Positions 1 to 7,741 of a stretch of 58,765 nucleotides of DNA are shown one piece after another. Every line of letters starts with the position of its first letter. Position 1 is the stretch's first letter. The stretch is from Candidatus Saccharibacteria bacterium UBA3723 (lineage in GTDB: Bacteria > Patescibacteriota > Saccharimonadia > Saccharimonadales > Saccharimonadaceae): assembly GCA_002371895.1 (NCBI GenBank), contig DFHM01000006.1, positions 7,133 through 65,897 on the forward strand, written 5' to 3'. The position numbers were made by a program, and so were the translations under genes. A model generated the notes under the pieces. It made no database searches. It saw only the letters and a program-made list of their open reading frames with translations, and was not told where the DNA came from.

Positions 1-180
1 GCCGCGCAGGATTTAGCAAACAAGACAATGAATCTCCCGGTGCCGATTTGGCTCCGCAATGCACCGACAAAACTCATGAAAGACCTCGGCTTTGGCAAAG
101 GACAGAAATGGGAAGCTGGCTTCCATCTAGATAAAAATTATTTGCCTGACGAGATCAAAGATACAAAGATTCTCCCTTAG
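1..180 (+). CDS. rarA: RarA (MgsA) AAA+ ATPase, C-terminal fragment
   Basis: Open frame entering from the left edge and ending at TAG 178-180; only the last 59 residues are present. The visible part contains LRNAPTKLMKDLGFGKGQKW and ends LPDEIKDTKILP. That matches the conserved C-terminus of replication-associated recombination protein A (typically LRNAPTKLMKELGYGKGYKY followed by a YLPDEL-like motif). In characterised bacteria RarA is a tetrameric clamp-loader-related ATPase acting at stalled replication forks. The ATPase core lies outside the window. The gene converges on the minus-strand Nudix gene across the structured element at 181-353. Confidence 0.85.
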   Translation, partial: AAQDLANKTMNLPVPIWLRNAPTKLMKDLGFGKGQKWEAGFHLDKNYLPDEIKDTKILP

Positions 181-186
181 CTGCCT

Positions 187-354
187 GTGCACTGAGCAAT
201 ATTACCTTTGGGTCGCGTCGAGACGGCCCGTCGTTACGGGCGTCTCGCGCTCGCTCTCGGCCGCAGCCTGCGAATACCCAAAGGCAACATCGCTCAGCAC
301 ACACGTGGCGACGCACGAATGCCCCAAGGCAATATTGTCTAGTACATATATGGC
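187..354 (-). repeat. Structured intergenic element, copy A
   Basis: GC-rich, strongly self-complementary stretch between two convergent genes. The outer arms 187-212 and 277-302 pair over 26 positions. All five non-Watson-Crick positions become G-U pairs if the minus strand is the RNA, so that strand is the likely functional one. Inside is a hairpin at 219-247: stem CGAGACG/CGTCTCG, a bulged G, then CCCGT-CGTT-ACGGG. A third, diverged copy of the arm lies at 322-354 and runs into the Nudix stop codon. The core (about 219-274) is similar to the element at 23843-24095 although the arms are not. It could also be a transcription-termination or mRNA-stabilising 3' structure for the Nudix operon. 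Confidence 0.55.
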
Positions 355-806
355 TATGGGATTATTTTGTATTTCTTGGCTAGTTTTATGGCGGCGCTTA
401 TAATCTTTTTCCCTTCTTTGCCATAGTCCAAAACATCGCCAGCTTCTTCGGCGGGCACTAGGATGCGCTCGCACATTTTGCCACCGTCAAGGTCGGGGCG
501 GTTTTTGCCAATTTTGGTCAGCTTTGCGATATAACGTAGCTGAGCATACGGCTTACCGTCACCTTCGACGGTCTGGTAACCAAGATAATGCAAATCAGAT
601 ATTTGACAGTTTACTTCTTCGTAGACCTCACGATGCAATGTTTCCTCATAAGTTTCACCAGGTTCTGGCGTGCCGCCAACTAGGCCATGAAAACCGTTAT
701 CGACGCGTAACATAATGCGACCATCGTCAGTAAAAAGCACTCCGTAGACCTGAGTGATCGGCAGATTTTTCGGGATCGGCGCTTCGTGCCAGATATACTT
801 TACCAC
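354..806 (-). CDS. Nudix hydrolase
   Basis: 150 aa. Nudix hydrolases cleave nucleoside diphosphates linked to another moiety. The Nudix box is readable: GGTPEPGETYEETLHREVYEEV, shown here as its parts G-T-P-E-P-G-E, then REVYEEV. The Gly usually found after REUXEEX is Asn here. The box sits at about residues 43-66, which is normal for a short single-domain member. The start is GTG and overlaps the end of yggU by 7 nt, so it is the last gene of the gpmI-galU operon. The sequence does not reveal the substrate; house-cleaning of oxidised or sugar nucleotides fits the galU neighbourhood but is inference. Confidence 0.85.
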   Translation of the reverse strand: MVKYIWHEAPIPKNLPITQVYGVLFTDDGRIMLRVDNGFHGLVGGTPEPGETYEETLHREVYEEVNCQISDLHYLGYQTVEGDGKPYAQLRYIAKLTKIGKNRPDLDGGKMCERILVPAEEAGDVLDYGKEGKKIISAAIKLAKKYKIIP

Positions 807-1018
807 TCGAGGACCTTTTGGTGAGATTTTGCGCCAGATACGATTGAGATTTGAGTCTTGGCGACATGGAATTCGTCAGAAATAAGCTCTAGGAGTGCTG
901 CGTTTGCTTCCCCGTCATGAGCGCGCGCATGCAAAAAGGCGACATAACTGCCGTCTTCTTGCTTTTCAAGACGCGTTGCTCCTTTGGTGCCAGGTTTGAC
1001 ACGAACGGAGATGCGCAT
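800..1018 (-). CDS. DUF167/YggU family protein
   Basis: 72 aa, matching the usual length of the YggU/DUF167 family. Family features are visible: RISVRVKPGTKG near the N-terminus, a central HARAHDGEANAALLELIS segment (family: PAVDGKANKALIEFLAK) and SGAKSHQKVL (family: G..SR.K.V). Function is unknown; the fold is a small alpha/beta domain. I chose ATG 1018, which overlaps the galU stop as TAATG, over a TTG 15 nt upstream, because the overlap implies translational coupling. It lies between galU and the Nudix gene in one operon. Confidence 0.85.
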   Translation of the reverse strand: MRISVRVKPGTKGATRLEKQEDGSYVAFLHARAHDGEANAALLELISDEFHVAKTQISIVSGAKSHQKVLEW

Positions 1019-1857
1019 TATTTTTCTCCGCAAACTACGTTGTTTGCATGAAGCCAGCCCTCTACGGAGCCGCCATCAAGATATTCGCCCTGGATTGGCA
1101 AAACATGAATCTTTTTGTGAGCTTTGATGTGCTCGATGATTGGATCGGTAATTAGATATTCCTGATCTTTTGGACCAAAATTGTTCTCTTTGCAGTATTT
1201 TACGATGCGCTGAAGTAGCTCATTGGACATGATGTACTTGCTAATATTGATAAGGTTGCTTGGAGCTTCTTCTTTCTTTGGTTTTTCGTAGATGCCAGTC
1301 AAAACGCCATCCTCTACCTTTAATACACCGTAGCGCTCAACCTCTTCGATCGGAATTTCTACGGCAAGCATCGCGGAATCATCTTCGTTTTCAACGAGTT
1401 TCATTAAGCGGGCCAAGTCCGAAGAACCATCTTTGTTGTAGACAAAATCGTCACCCATCAAAATGACACAAGACTCGTTAATTCCGAATTCTTCTACGAC
1501 CTGAGCAACTGGCTCGGCGCTACCATAGCGCTCGTCAACATTTTTCTGGGCATAAAAATGAAGCGTCAGCCCATCACGAGATGTATCCGTTAGGGTGAGC
1601 TTGTCTTCCTTGCCACGAGCGACCAAGTAATTGTTTAGCTTGGTGTTTTCTTCGTAATAAGCCTTAATCTGAGAGAATGGTTTTTCATCAATAACGATAT
1701 AGGCCTCTTCGATACCGGCCTTTGCGCAGTCTTCGACGACGTAATCAACCAACGGGCGATTACCGATCGGAAGCATAGCTTTCTCGATTACTTTAGTAAC
1801 CGGCAAACGACGCGTTCCCCATCCAGCCACAGGAATAATAGCTTTTTTGATCTGCAT
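1018..1857 (-). CDS. galU: UTP--glucose-1-phosphate uridylyltransferase (GalU-like)
   Basis: 279 aa, close to the usual 290-300. The enzyme makes UDP-glucose from UTP and glucose-1-phosphate for glycan synthesis. The N-terminal nucleotide-binding motif reads PVAGWGTRRLPVTKVIEKAM (family: PAAGLGTRFLPATKAIPKEM), with MLPIGNRPLVDYVVED following. ILMGDDFV (family: LLGDD) and YLDGGSVEGWLHAN near the end match the metal and sugar sites. W replaces the common Leu in the G-x-G-T-R loop, which is unusual but not in a catalytic position. It lies 30 nt downstream of a membrane protein gene and is coupled to yggU. A possible Shine-Dalgarno GGAGA precedes the ATG by about 9 nt. Confidence 0.9.
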   Translation of the reverse strand: MQIKKAIIPVAGWGTRRLPVTKVIEKAMLPIGNRPLVDYVVEDCAKAGIEEAYIVIDEKPFSQIKAYYEENTKLNNYLVARGKEDKLTLTDTSRDGLTLHFYAQKNVDERYGSAEPVAQVVEEFGINESCVILMGDDFVYNKDGSSDLARLMKLVENEDDSAMLAVEIPIEEVERYGVLKVEDGVLTGIYEKPKKEEAPSNLINISKYIMSNELLQRIVKYCKENNFGPKDQEYLITDPIIEHIKAHKKIHVLPIQGEYLDGGSVEGWLHANNVVCGEK

Positions 1858-1887
1858 TAGAGAAATCTCCGTATAGTTTTTTATATT

Positions 1888-2568
1888 CTATCTTTTCTTC
1901 ATCGTTTTTACAATAAAAAACAGATGATAGACACAGCGGTATAAGATATAGCCGGTGCCAAATGCGAGGAGGATGTTCAGGACCTCAAACCTCTCGCCGA
2001 CCAGCCAAATGATAAGCGTAGAAGTAACCGGAATTGCGATAAGCGAGGCTGCAATATCCGCAACAATCTGATTACGTGGCCACTCATTTTGATAGCGGAA
2101 CACGATTGCTGCTTTCTCGATGATGAGATAAAAAGCCAGAGCGACGGCCGCAAGATAACAAATAATGGAGCTAAAGAAGCAGCCACTAAATGCGACACCC
2201 GCAATAATACCGCCGAGTACATCAATAGTAAGGAGAGGCGCAAATGCGAGCTTGGTTTTCTTTTTGCCCTTAATTCTCTTATTAAAGATAGAATCGATTA
2301 TCTTGGACATAATCCAACCAAAAATTACTAGACCAACAAAGGACCCCGCCGTAATGAGCGCAAAGGTGCCATTATCGTATTTTTCTTCGTTGACGATAGT
2401 TGGCACAGAGTAAACTATTAGGACGAGAGACAAGATTACGGCCGCAGGAATACTGACTTTTCGGATAATCGGCGAGTAATCGCTATTGATATCAAAAAGT
2501 TTTAGCGCAGCAGATACTGCAAGAATCATTAGTAACCCGACGATTATTGAATATATAACAGGGGTCAT
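1888..2568 (-). CDS. Multi-pass membrane protein of unknown function
   Basis: 226 aa with about six or seven hydrophobic segments. Two are near residues 4-22 and 40-57, and the last is near 190-215. A basic loop (KRIKGKKKTK) lies between the third and fourth. The ATG at 2568 overlaps the gpmI stop (TAATG), so the 10-residue upstream extension is not used and translation is probably coupled to gpmI. I do not recognise the family. A small-residue-rich segment DVLGGIIAGVAFSG is the only distinctive stretch. Position between gpmI and galU suggests an envelope or transport role, but that is guesswork. Confidence 0.75.
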   Translation of the reverse strand: MTPVIYSIIVGLLMILAVSAALKLFDINSDYSPIIRKVSIPAAVILSLVLIVYSVPTIVNEEKYDNGTFALITAGSFVGLVIFGWIMSKIIDSIFNKRIKGKKKTKLAFAPLLTIDVLGGIIAGVAFSGCFFSSIICYLAAVALAFYLIIEKAAIVFRYQNEWPRNQIVADIAASLIAIPVTSTLIIWLVGERFEVLNILLAFGTGYILYRCVYHLFFIVKTMKKR

Positions 2569-4145
2569 TATTCCTCCTCTATGATTGGTGGAAGCCATGA
2601 TTCATGAGGCTCCCGGCCAAGTAATACTGCGATAGTAGAAGCGATGTTTGCTAAGCCGCGGTCGCCTAAACTAAGGCGATATTTTTCGGCGTTTGCCGTA
2701 TCGTCTACAAAGATACAAGGGACACGATTAGTGGTATGGGCGGTCTTTGGTGTACCGTCCGGATTGAGGAGCTCTTCGGCATTGCCGTGATCGGCAGTAA
2801 TGATAGTAATGCCACCGAGCTTATTGACCGCTTCTACGATGCGTTTTAGACAGATGTCGATAGACTCCATCGCATTGATGGTCGGCTCGAGTTCGCCAAA
2901 GTGGCCGACCATATCGCCGCCAGGATAATTGATGCGAAGGAAATCATATTGCTTCGATTCGATAGCCGCGATGAGTTTATCAGTGATTTCGGCAGATTTC
3001 ATCCATGGGCGCGTGTTAAATGGCTCCGTATAGGATGGAACTTCTTCGTCGACTTCCCCATCTGGCACGTGGTAGCTGTTGCCGTTGAAATAATAAGTAA
3101 TGTGACCGAATTTTACGGTTTCGGAGATAGCATATTGCTTTAGGCCTTTGCTTGCGAGATATTCTGGCAAGGTATGCTTGAATTCTGGCGAGCCAACTAA
3201 GACATGCGCTGGCACATGAAGGTCCTCGTTGTATTCCGTCATGCCGGCAAAGTAGACATCCGGACGACGTACGCGGTCAAAGTGCGGAAAGTCGTCATAA
3301 GTGAAGGCCTGAGCCATCTCTACAGCACGGTCGGCGCGGAAATCGATATAAATAACCGCATCACCATCATTGATAGTGCCGATTGGCTGACCATTTTCGG
3401 CAATTACGAATGCTGGCATGTATTGATCTTGAAGATCTTTGTTTTCGGCGCGGAAGGTTTCGATTGCCTCGGTGGCGCTAGCGAATTGACGACCTTCGCC
3501 AAGCACATGCGTGTGCCAACCTTTTTCGACCATCGGCCAGTCGTTTTCGTAGCGATCACAAGTAATAACCATGCGGCCACCGCCGGACGCAATCTTGTAA
3601 TCCGGATCACCAAGGTCGTGAACGAATTTTTCTAGGCGTTGAATGTATTTTGGCTCACTCTGCGGCGGAACGTCGCGACCATCAATTAGCGTGTGGACGC
3701 GAACGCGATTAATACCGTCCTTTTGAGCCTGAGCAAGCATTTTTTCTAGATGAGCAATATTGGAGTGGACATTTCCGTCACTGAAAATACCCATAAAATG
3801 CAAGGTTGAACCGCGCTCATGAATGCGCGCAACAATATCTTGCCAAGTCTGCGTTTCGAAAATCTTTCCAGTATTTACATCGTTCTCGACCGCAGCGGAA
3901 CGCTGAAGAACAATCTCGCCTGCGCCCATAGCATTATGGCCAACTTCAGAGTTGCCCATGTCATCCTTTGGTACGCCGACGTATTCTCCGGCTGCGCCGA
4001 GTTTTGCGGTTGGATATTTATCCATCAAGTAGTTTAAAGTTTCGAGATGTGCCTGCTTTACAGCATTGCCCTCTCTATTGTCACGAAGGCCAACGCCGTC
4101 CATAACAACGAGAACAACCGGCCCATCAAAATTCAACTTGCTCAT
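2568..4145 (-). CDS. gpmI: 2,3-bisphosphoglycerate-independent phosphoglycerate mutase
   Basis: 525 aa (family about 510-550). Interconverts 3- and 2-phosphoglycerate in glycolysis through a phosphoserine and two metal ions. Visible motifs: VVLVVMDGVGLR at the start (first metal Asp), DDMGNSEVGHNAMGAG containing the catalytic Ser, HTLIDGRDVPP, DFRADRA and, near the C-terminus, ITADHGNAEELLNPDG. The start is ATG 4145. A TATACT -10 box on the minus strand (4157-4152) ends 6 nt upstream, implying a leaderless transcript; the longer frame to 4316 runs through this promoter and is rejected. It is the first gene of a five-gene operon and is divergent from the gene at 4179 across only 33 bp. Confidence 0.95.
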   Translation of the reverse strand: MSKLNFDGPVVLVVMDGVGLRDNREGNAVKQAHLETLNYLMDKYPTAKLGAAGEYVGVPKDDMGNSEVGHNAMGAGEIVLQRSAAVENDVNTGKIFETQTWQDIVARIHERGSTLHFMGIFSDGNVHSNIAHLEKMLAQAQKDGINRVRVHTLIDGRDVPPQSEPKYIQRLEKFVHDLGDPDYKIASGGGRMVITCDRYENDWPMVEKGWHTHVLGEGRQFASATEAIETFRAENKDLQDQYMPAFVIAENGQPIGTINDGDAVIYIDFRADRAVEMAQAFTYDDFPHFDRVRRPDVYFAGMTEYNEDLHVPAHVLVGSPEFKHTLPEYLASKGLKQYAISETVKFGHITYYFNGNSYHVPDGEVDEEVPSYTEPFNTRPWMKSAEITDKLIAAIESKQYDFLRINYPGGDMVGHFGELEPTINAMESIDICLKRIVEAVNKLGGITIITADHGNAEELLNPDGTPKTAHTTNRVPCIFVDDTANAEKYRLSLGDRGLANIASTIAVLLGREPHESWLPPIIEEE

Positions 4146-4178
4146 GGTTATAGTATAGCATCTTGGTATAATAATTAC
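4146..4178. promoter_or_regulatory. 33-bp divergent promoter (gpmI / 4179 gene)
   Basis: Whole intergenic region between two start codons. Minus strand: TATACT at 4157-4152, 6 nt to the gpmI ATG. Plus strand: TATAAT at 4167-4172, 6 nt to ATG 4179. No room remains for a leader or Shine-Dalgarno on either side. Confidence 0.75.
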
Positions 4179-5033
4179 ATGAGCGTTAGGGATTATTATC
4201 TTGAACATTTTGATGAATTGCCACTCGAGAAGCAAAAACATTTTGCTACACGCATCAAATATTGGTTTAAAGATTCGCGATTTGATGATTTTTTGGCTGC
4301 GAATGAGCCGAGCCATGACCTTGCCGCCGTTCTCGCGAATAATGATTATTCTGGCGTCAATAATCTCGAGGCGCGCCGACCGTTTTTCGAGAAATATCCC
4401 GAGCTATATGGCCTCGAAGCCTGCCTTTTTCGCATTAATCGCCTTTTGATTGAGTATGATGTGGATTTGCGCGAGGACTTTTTGAAAATATTTTCGCTAG
4501 ATAAGCTTGCTGATCTATGCCATAAATTGTTACACGATTACGAGGCGATGATTGCATTATCTACGTATGCGGTTAATGTCGTTGGTCTATCTATTAACTT
4601 ATTTGGCGATCGGATATATGGGCTAAACAATAGATACGACCGCCTCACTCGTATTTACACTCAATCTCTACAACAGAAAGCCGACTATATCTATGCCTAC
4701 ACGCATATCATTTTATGCATGTCAGATTACTATACGAAAGAAATCACGGGACATTATCTTCAGCTAGCAGAAATAATAATGGACCACACCGAACCAATAA
4801 TAAAAAATTATTACAACGACATATCGCTCGACATGAAACTCGAGTACTTAGTTTGCGCAGAGATGGCACATCGCCGTAATGAAGAATTGCGCCAGAAAAT
4901 AGACGCGGAATGTCGAGCGGCGCGCGAGAATTCGCCTTACGTGATTGACACGCGTAAGTCAGAAAAATACAACACGCTTTCTGGCGCCGAGCACCGTAAC
5001 GTGTTGTATATTATGTCCGGTTTGGATTATTGA
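4179..5033 (+). CDS. Predicted alpha-helical protein, unknown function
   Basis: 284 aa, start ATG 4179 set by the TATAAT box 6 nt upstream (leaderless). Soluble, mostly helical by composition, with no membrane segment or signal peptide. It is rich in aromatic and charged residues: many Tyr, plus DYY, HFDELPLEKQKHF and RRPFFEKYPELYGLEACL. No catalytic signature is recognisable and I cannot assign a family. It ends in TGA, which supports standard stop usage, and converges on the ATP-grasp gene with a 7-nt overlap of the 3' ends. Confidence 0.8.
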   Translation: MSVRDYYLEHFDELPLEKQKHFATRIKYWFKDSRFDDFLAANEPSHDLAAVLANNDYSGVNNLEARRPFFEKYPELYGLEACLFRINRLLIEYDVDLREDFLKIFSLDKLADLCHKLLHDYEAMIALSTYAVNVVGLSINLFGDRIYGLNNRYDRLTRIYTQSLQQKADYIYAYTHIILCMSDYYTKEITGHYLQLAEIIMDHTEPIIKNYYNDISLDMKLEYLVCAEMAHRRNEELRQKIDAECRAARENSPYVIDTRKSEKYNTLSGAEHRNVLYIMSGLDY

Positions 5034-5911
5034 CCGTCGACTAGGAAGTAGTCGCGCAATACTTTGTATTTCTCTTCGATGAAGGCGCCGGTTACGACTT
5101 GTGGCGTGTGGTTCACTTCTAGGATGTAGTTTTTGCCAGTATCGCGATGAGTAATAACATCTACGCCGGCAAAGCGCTTGTTTGTGGCTTTAGCTGCAAC
5201 ACGAGACATCTCGAGGATTTCTGGGTCAACTTCTTCTAGAGGGATAATCTTTGCTGAGCCACCGAGAGAAGTGTTGTTACGATGATCTTTACCGCCGGAA
5301 GAGCGATAGATTGCCATATATGGCTCAAATCCAAGCGTTACGATACGATAATCACCGTCATTTGGAATAAATTCTTGCAAGATAAATTCTATATCTGGAT
5401 TATCGTCGACAATCTTTGAAATTTCTTCTGGGGAGTGGACGAGATAATTATCTTGGCCTTTTGTGCCACGGATAGACTTAAACACGCCGATGCCGCCGAA
5501 GTTTTCGACGAGACATTTGCCGAGGAATTCCTTCGTGCCGTAGGCGGTTTTTGGCACAACAACATCGTGCTCCCAGCAGCGCCACATTTCGTAGAGCTTG
5601 CCGGATGCGTTCGCAAAAGTATCGTCCGCCATGATCACGCCCTTCTTGCGACAGTAACAGCCGTAAGCATTAAAGATATGACGACGTTCAAACGGCGCGG
5701 TAGTAATACAGAGAATCTTATCGAAATCTGCGAGGTCTTCGCCGGTTTTTTCATTCTTGATGCAGGTATTTTCGCCATCAATCAAGAGATTAATGTCCGA
5801 GAAACAGCCAGTAGAGACCTGGATTTCGCCAGTCTCTTCGGCAACTCGTTTGAGTTCCGCAATGCTATCTTCAATTTCAACCTTGCGGTTGATGATCAAA
5901 ATCTTTTTCAT
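5027..5911 (-). CDS. ATP-grasp domain protein (RimK-like)
   Basis: 294 aa. ATP-grasp enzymes join a carboxylate to an amine or thiol with ATP, or bind similar ligands. The central region carries VPKTAYGTKEF, then CLVENFGGIGVFKSIRGTKGQ (ATP-binding lysine and Gly-rich loop). It continues with FILQEFIPNDGDYRIVTLG (family: QEFI....DIRV.V.G) and the metal-binding end AGVDVITH...YILEVNHTPQ (family: G.DI......Y.LEVN..P). These match the RimK/glutathione-synthetase fold. The acceptor substrate is not visible. A TAAAAT box at 5923-5918 ends 6 nt before the ATG, so it has its own leaderless promoter inside the 3' end of the preceding gene. Confidence 0.85.
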   Translation of the reverse strand: MKKILIINRKVEIEDSIAELKRVAEETGEIQVSTGCFSDINLLIDGENTCIKNEKTGEDLADFDKILCITTAPFERRHIFNAYGCYCRKKGVIMADDTFANASGKLYEMWRCWEHDVVVPKTAYGTKEFLGKCLVENFGGIGVFKSIRGTKGQDNYLVHSPEEISKIVDDNPDIEFILQEFIPNDGDYRIVTLGFEPYMAIYRSSGGKDHRNNTSLGGSAKIIPLEEVDPEILEMSRVAAKATNKRFAGVDVITHRDTGKNYILEVNHTPQVVTGAFIEEKYKVLRDYFLVDGQ

Positions 5912-5915
5912 GGCC

Positions 5916-7064
5916 TTATTTTAAGATAGTTCCACCCCATTCGACAAGCGTAAAGCCTTTGCGCTCTGGCGTTGCTGGGAGTTTTTGTTCTTTGATATTA
6001 ATTGGAGCTTTCAGCGCTTTCCATTCCATATTGATACGGATCGTCGAAGTTGGAGCCGGAGAAACCTCGAGTGGCATATTGGCATCGATTTCCGATACAT
6101 CCGCAAAGTGGATATAGTTATACGCGTTGTTTTGCATTTGTGGCAGCCAGAAGATGATAAATTCCTCCGCCTCGCGCTCGTTCAAGCCAAGTTTGGCGAG
6201 CTTTTCTTCGAGAAATTCTGCCGTATCGGAGCCTTTTACAACGAAGCCATCTTCGCGAACGCCTTTAGAGCTATCATATTCGGTTTCGTAATAAAGCGAA
6301 TATAATTCTCTGCCCGTATTCAAATCCGTAAGCTTACCGTCTGGGCGCGCAAGCACGTTCCAACCATCAATGTATTTTGGATAGCTAACTGTGAGCTTTT
6401 CCTTTGCGCCAAGCTTTACGGAGACATTCGTGTCGACTTCAGGATAAAGATATATCACGGGTTTCTTTTCTACGACTGGATAATCTATATCGCAATCTTC
6501 ATTGATTTCGTAGTTGATTTCAAAATCCGTAGCACTTATTTCGTCATATGGGATGAGCCAGTATTCGTAATCGTATTTTTCTCGTACATCGGCACAACCA
6601 CTGTTGCCTTTGATCACGATTTCTGGATCATGGTATTCCGAAATTTCAGCATAAACCGAGTAGATTCTGTCACTGCCACCATTGGCATCGACACGGACTA
6701 GAATAAAAGGTCTGTCACCATCATCTGGTTCTTCAGTATAGCCGGTAATATCCATTCGTTTTTGCGCAGCCGCAATCATTGCCGTATCGTTTGCAAAATA
6801 GTCCTCAATATCGCTCCAGTGATTTATGATAGCGTAATCCTCGAAGGCCCATTCATAAGTATTGCCTTCGATATTAAAGAAGTAGAAACCGTTCGACCGG
6901 TACGACATTCCAGGACGATCGGGAGTCGGCTCTCCGCCGCCGCCAATTAGATTCACAACTACGCCGACAATAATGACGGCTAAAATTATTAGACCGGCCA
7001 TCAGCGAGTAAAAAATTGAATTCTTGCGCTTTGGCTCGGCTTTTTTCGCTACGGTTTTGGACAT
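5916..7064 (-). CDS. Membrane-anchored surface protein with KPVIYLYP motif
   Basis: 382 aa. A cytoplasmic basic N-terminus is followed by one hydrophobic segment at about residues 19-42 and a large exported, acidic C-terminal part. KKPVIYLYPEVDTNVSVKL and SYPKYIDGWNVLARPDG (about 205-250) are hallmarks of an uncharacterised extracellular family common in CPR bacteria and Clostridia. The region just before has two Cys, which could form a disulfide. A Shine-Dalgarno AAGGAG lies about 8 nt before the ATG and a TATAAT box lies further upstream, so this gene has a short leader, unlike many neighbours. Function unknown; surface exposure is inference from topology. Confidence 0.8.
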   Translation of the reverse strand: MSKTVAKKAEPKRKNSIFYSLMAGLIILAVIIVGVVVNLIGGGGEPTPDRPGMSYRSNGFYFFNIEGNTYEWAFEDYAIINHWSDIEDYFANDTAMIAAAQKRMDITGYTEEPDDGDRPFILVRVDANGGSDRIYSVYAEISEYHDPEIVIKGNSGCADVREKYDYEYWLIPYDEISATDFEINYEINEDCDIDYPVVEKKPVIYLYPEVDTNVSVKLGAKEKLTVSYPKYIDGWNVLARPDGKLTDLNTGRELYSLYYETEYDSSKGVREDGFVVKGSDTAEFLEEKLAKLGLNEREAEEFIIFWLPQMQNNAYNYIHFADVSEIDANMPLEVSPAPTSTIRINMEWKALKAPINIKEQKLPATPERKGFTLVEWGGTILK

Positions 7065-7112
7065 GAAATAAGCTCCTTATGTTTATACCTCCATTATACC
7101 ATTAGCTCTATC

Positions 7113-7141
7113 TTGACTTTTTTCGATTTTTGTGCTATAAT
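7113..7141 (+). promoter_or_regulatory. Consensus promoter for tsaC
   Basis: TTGACT at 7113-7118, 17-bp spacer, TATAAT at 7136-7141 with an extended TGTGC just before it. Only 9 nt separate the -10 box from ATG 7151. The layout is identical to the promoters at 22018, 43761, 51132 and 52973. Confidence 0.8.
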
Positions 7142-7150
7142 GGAAGAGTT

Positions 7151-7741
7151 ATGAGGTATGTGTCACAAGAGGATAAACAGACTGCCATCAAGACCCTTCG
7201 CAAGGGTGGCATTTTGGGTGTCCCAACCGAGACCGTCTACGGCCTCGCTGTAGCGGCAGACAATACCGAAGCAATCAAGAAACTTCTTAATGTAAAAAAT
7301 CGCCACATCGATAGCGGCAAAGTTCTCACAATGATGGTTGCGGACGTTGATGAGATGAAGAAATACGTCGAGATGAACCGCATGACCACCAATCTTGCCC
7401 GTCGTTACTTCCCTGGCGAATTAACTTTGATTTTGAGACAGCGCGAAGATTGGCGCCATCCATATTTTGACAATTTCCATACGGTCGGAATTCGTATTCC
7501 AAACCATGATTACATGCTAGACTTACTCCGCGAAGCTGGTCCGTTACTAGTCACAAGCGCTAACCCACGCGGCGAAGAACCTTGCCGCACTAGTCGCGAA
7601 CTCAACAAGCGCATGCCAAGCGTAGACCTTATCGTTAAGGGCGAATGCGGCGGAGATTTACCATCCACCGTGATAGATATGACAACCGATACACCACGCT
7701 CTCTACGCCAAGGCGGATTACTTATCGTCCACTATTCATAA
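7151..7741 (+). CDS. tsaC: L-threonylcarbamoyladenylate synthase (TsaC/Sua5/YrdC)
   Basis: 196 aa, single YrdC domain without the Sua5 C-terminal extension. Makes threonylcarbamoyl-AMP from Thr, bicarbonate and ATP for t6A37 tRNA modification. Visible family motifs: GGILGVPTETVYGLAVAA (residues about 19-36), the KNRHxxSGKVL region (family: KxRxxxxPL, here with SGK), PGELTLIL, VGIRIPNH, LLVTSANPRGEEPC and PSTVIDM. The start ATG 7151 follows the promoter by 9 nt; the upstream in-frame codon lies inside the -10 region. The 3' end overlaps the convergent gene at 7722 by 20 nt. Confidence 0.93.
   Translation: MRYVSQEDKQTAIKTLRKGGILGVPTETVYGLAVAADNTEAIKKLLNVKNRHIDSGKVLTMMVADVDEMKKYVEMNRMTTNLARRYFPGELTLILRQREDWRHPYFDNFHTVGIRIPNHDYMLDLLREAGPLLVTSANPRGEEPCRTSRELNKRMPSVDLIVKGECGGDLPSTVIDMTTDTPRSLRQGGLLIVHYS

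Noticed and set aside
187..354. Diversity-generating retroelement or CRISPR-like repeats
   Set aside because: Changes are transitions and not adenine-specific, no reverse transcriptase, and arms are inverted without regular spacers.
202..474. 90-codon open frame over element A
   Set aside because: No ribosome-binding site or promoter, GC-driven composition, and the region is better explained as a structured element plus the Nudix 3' end.
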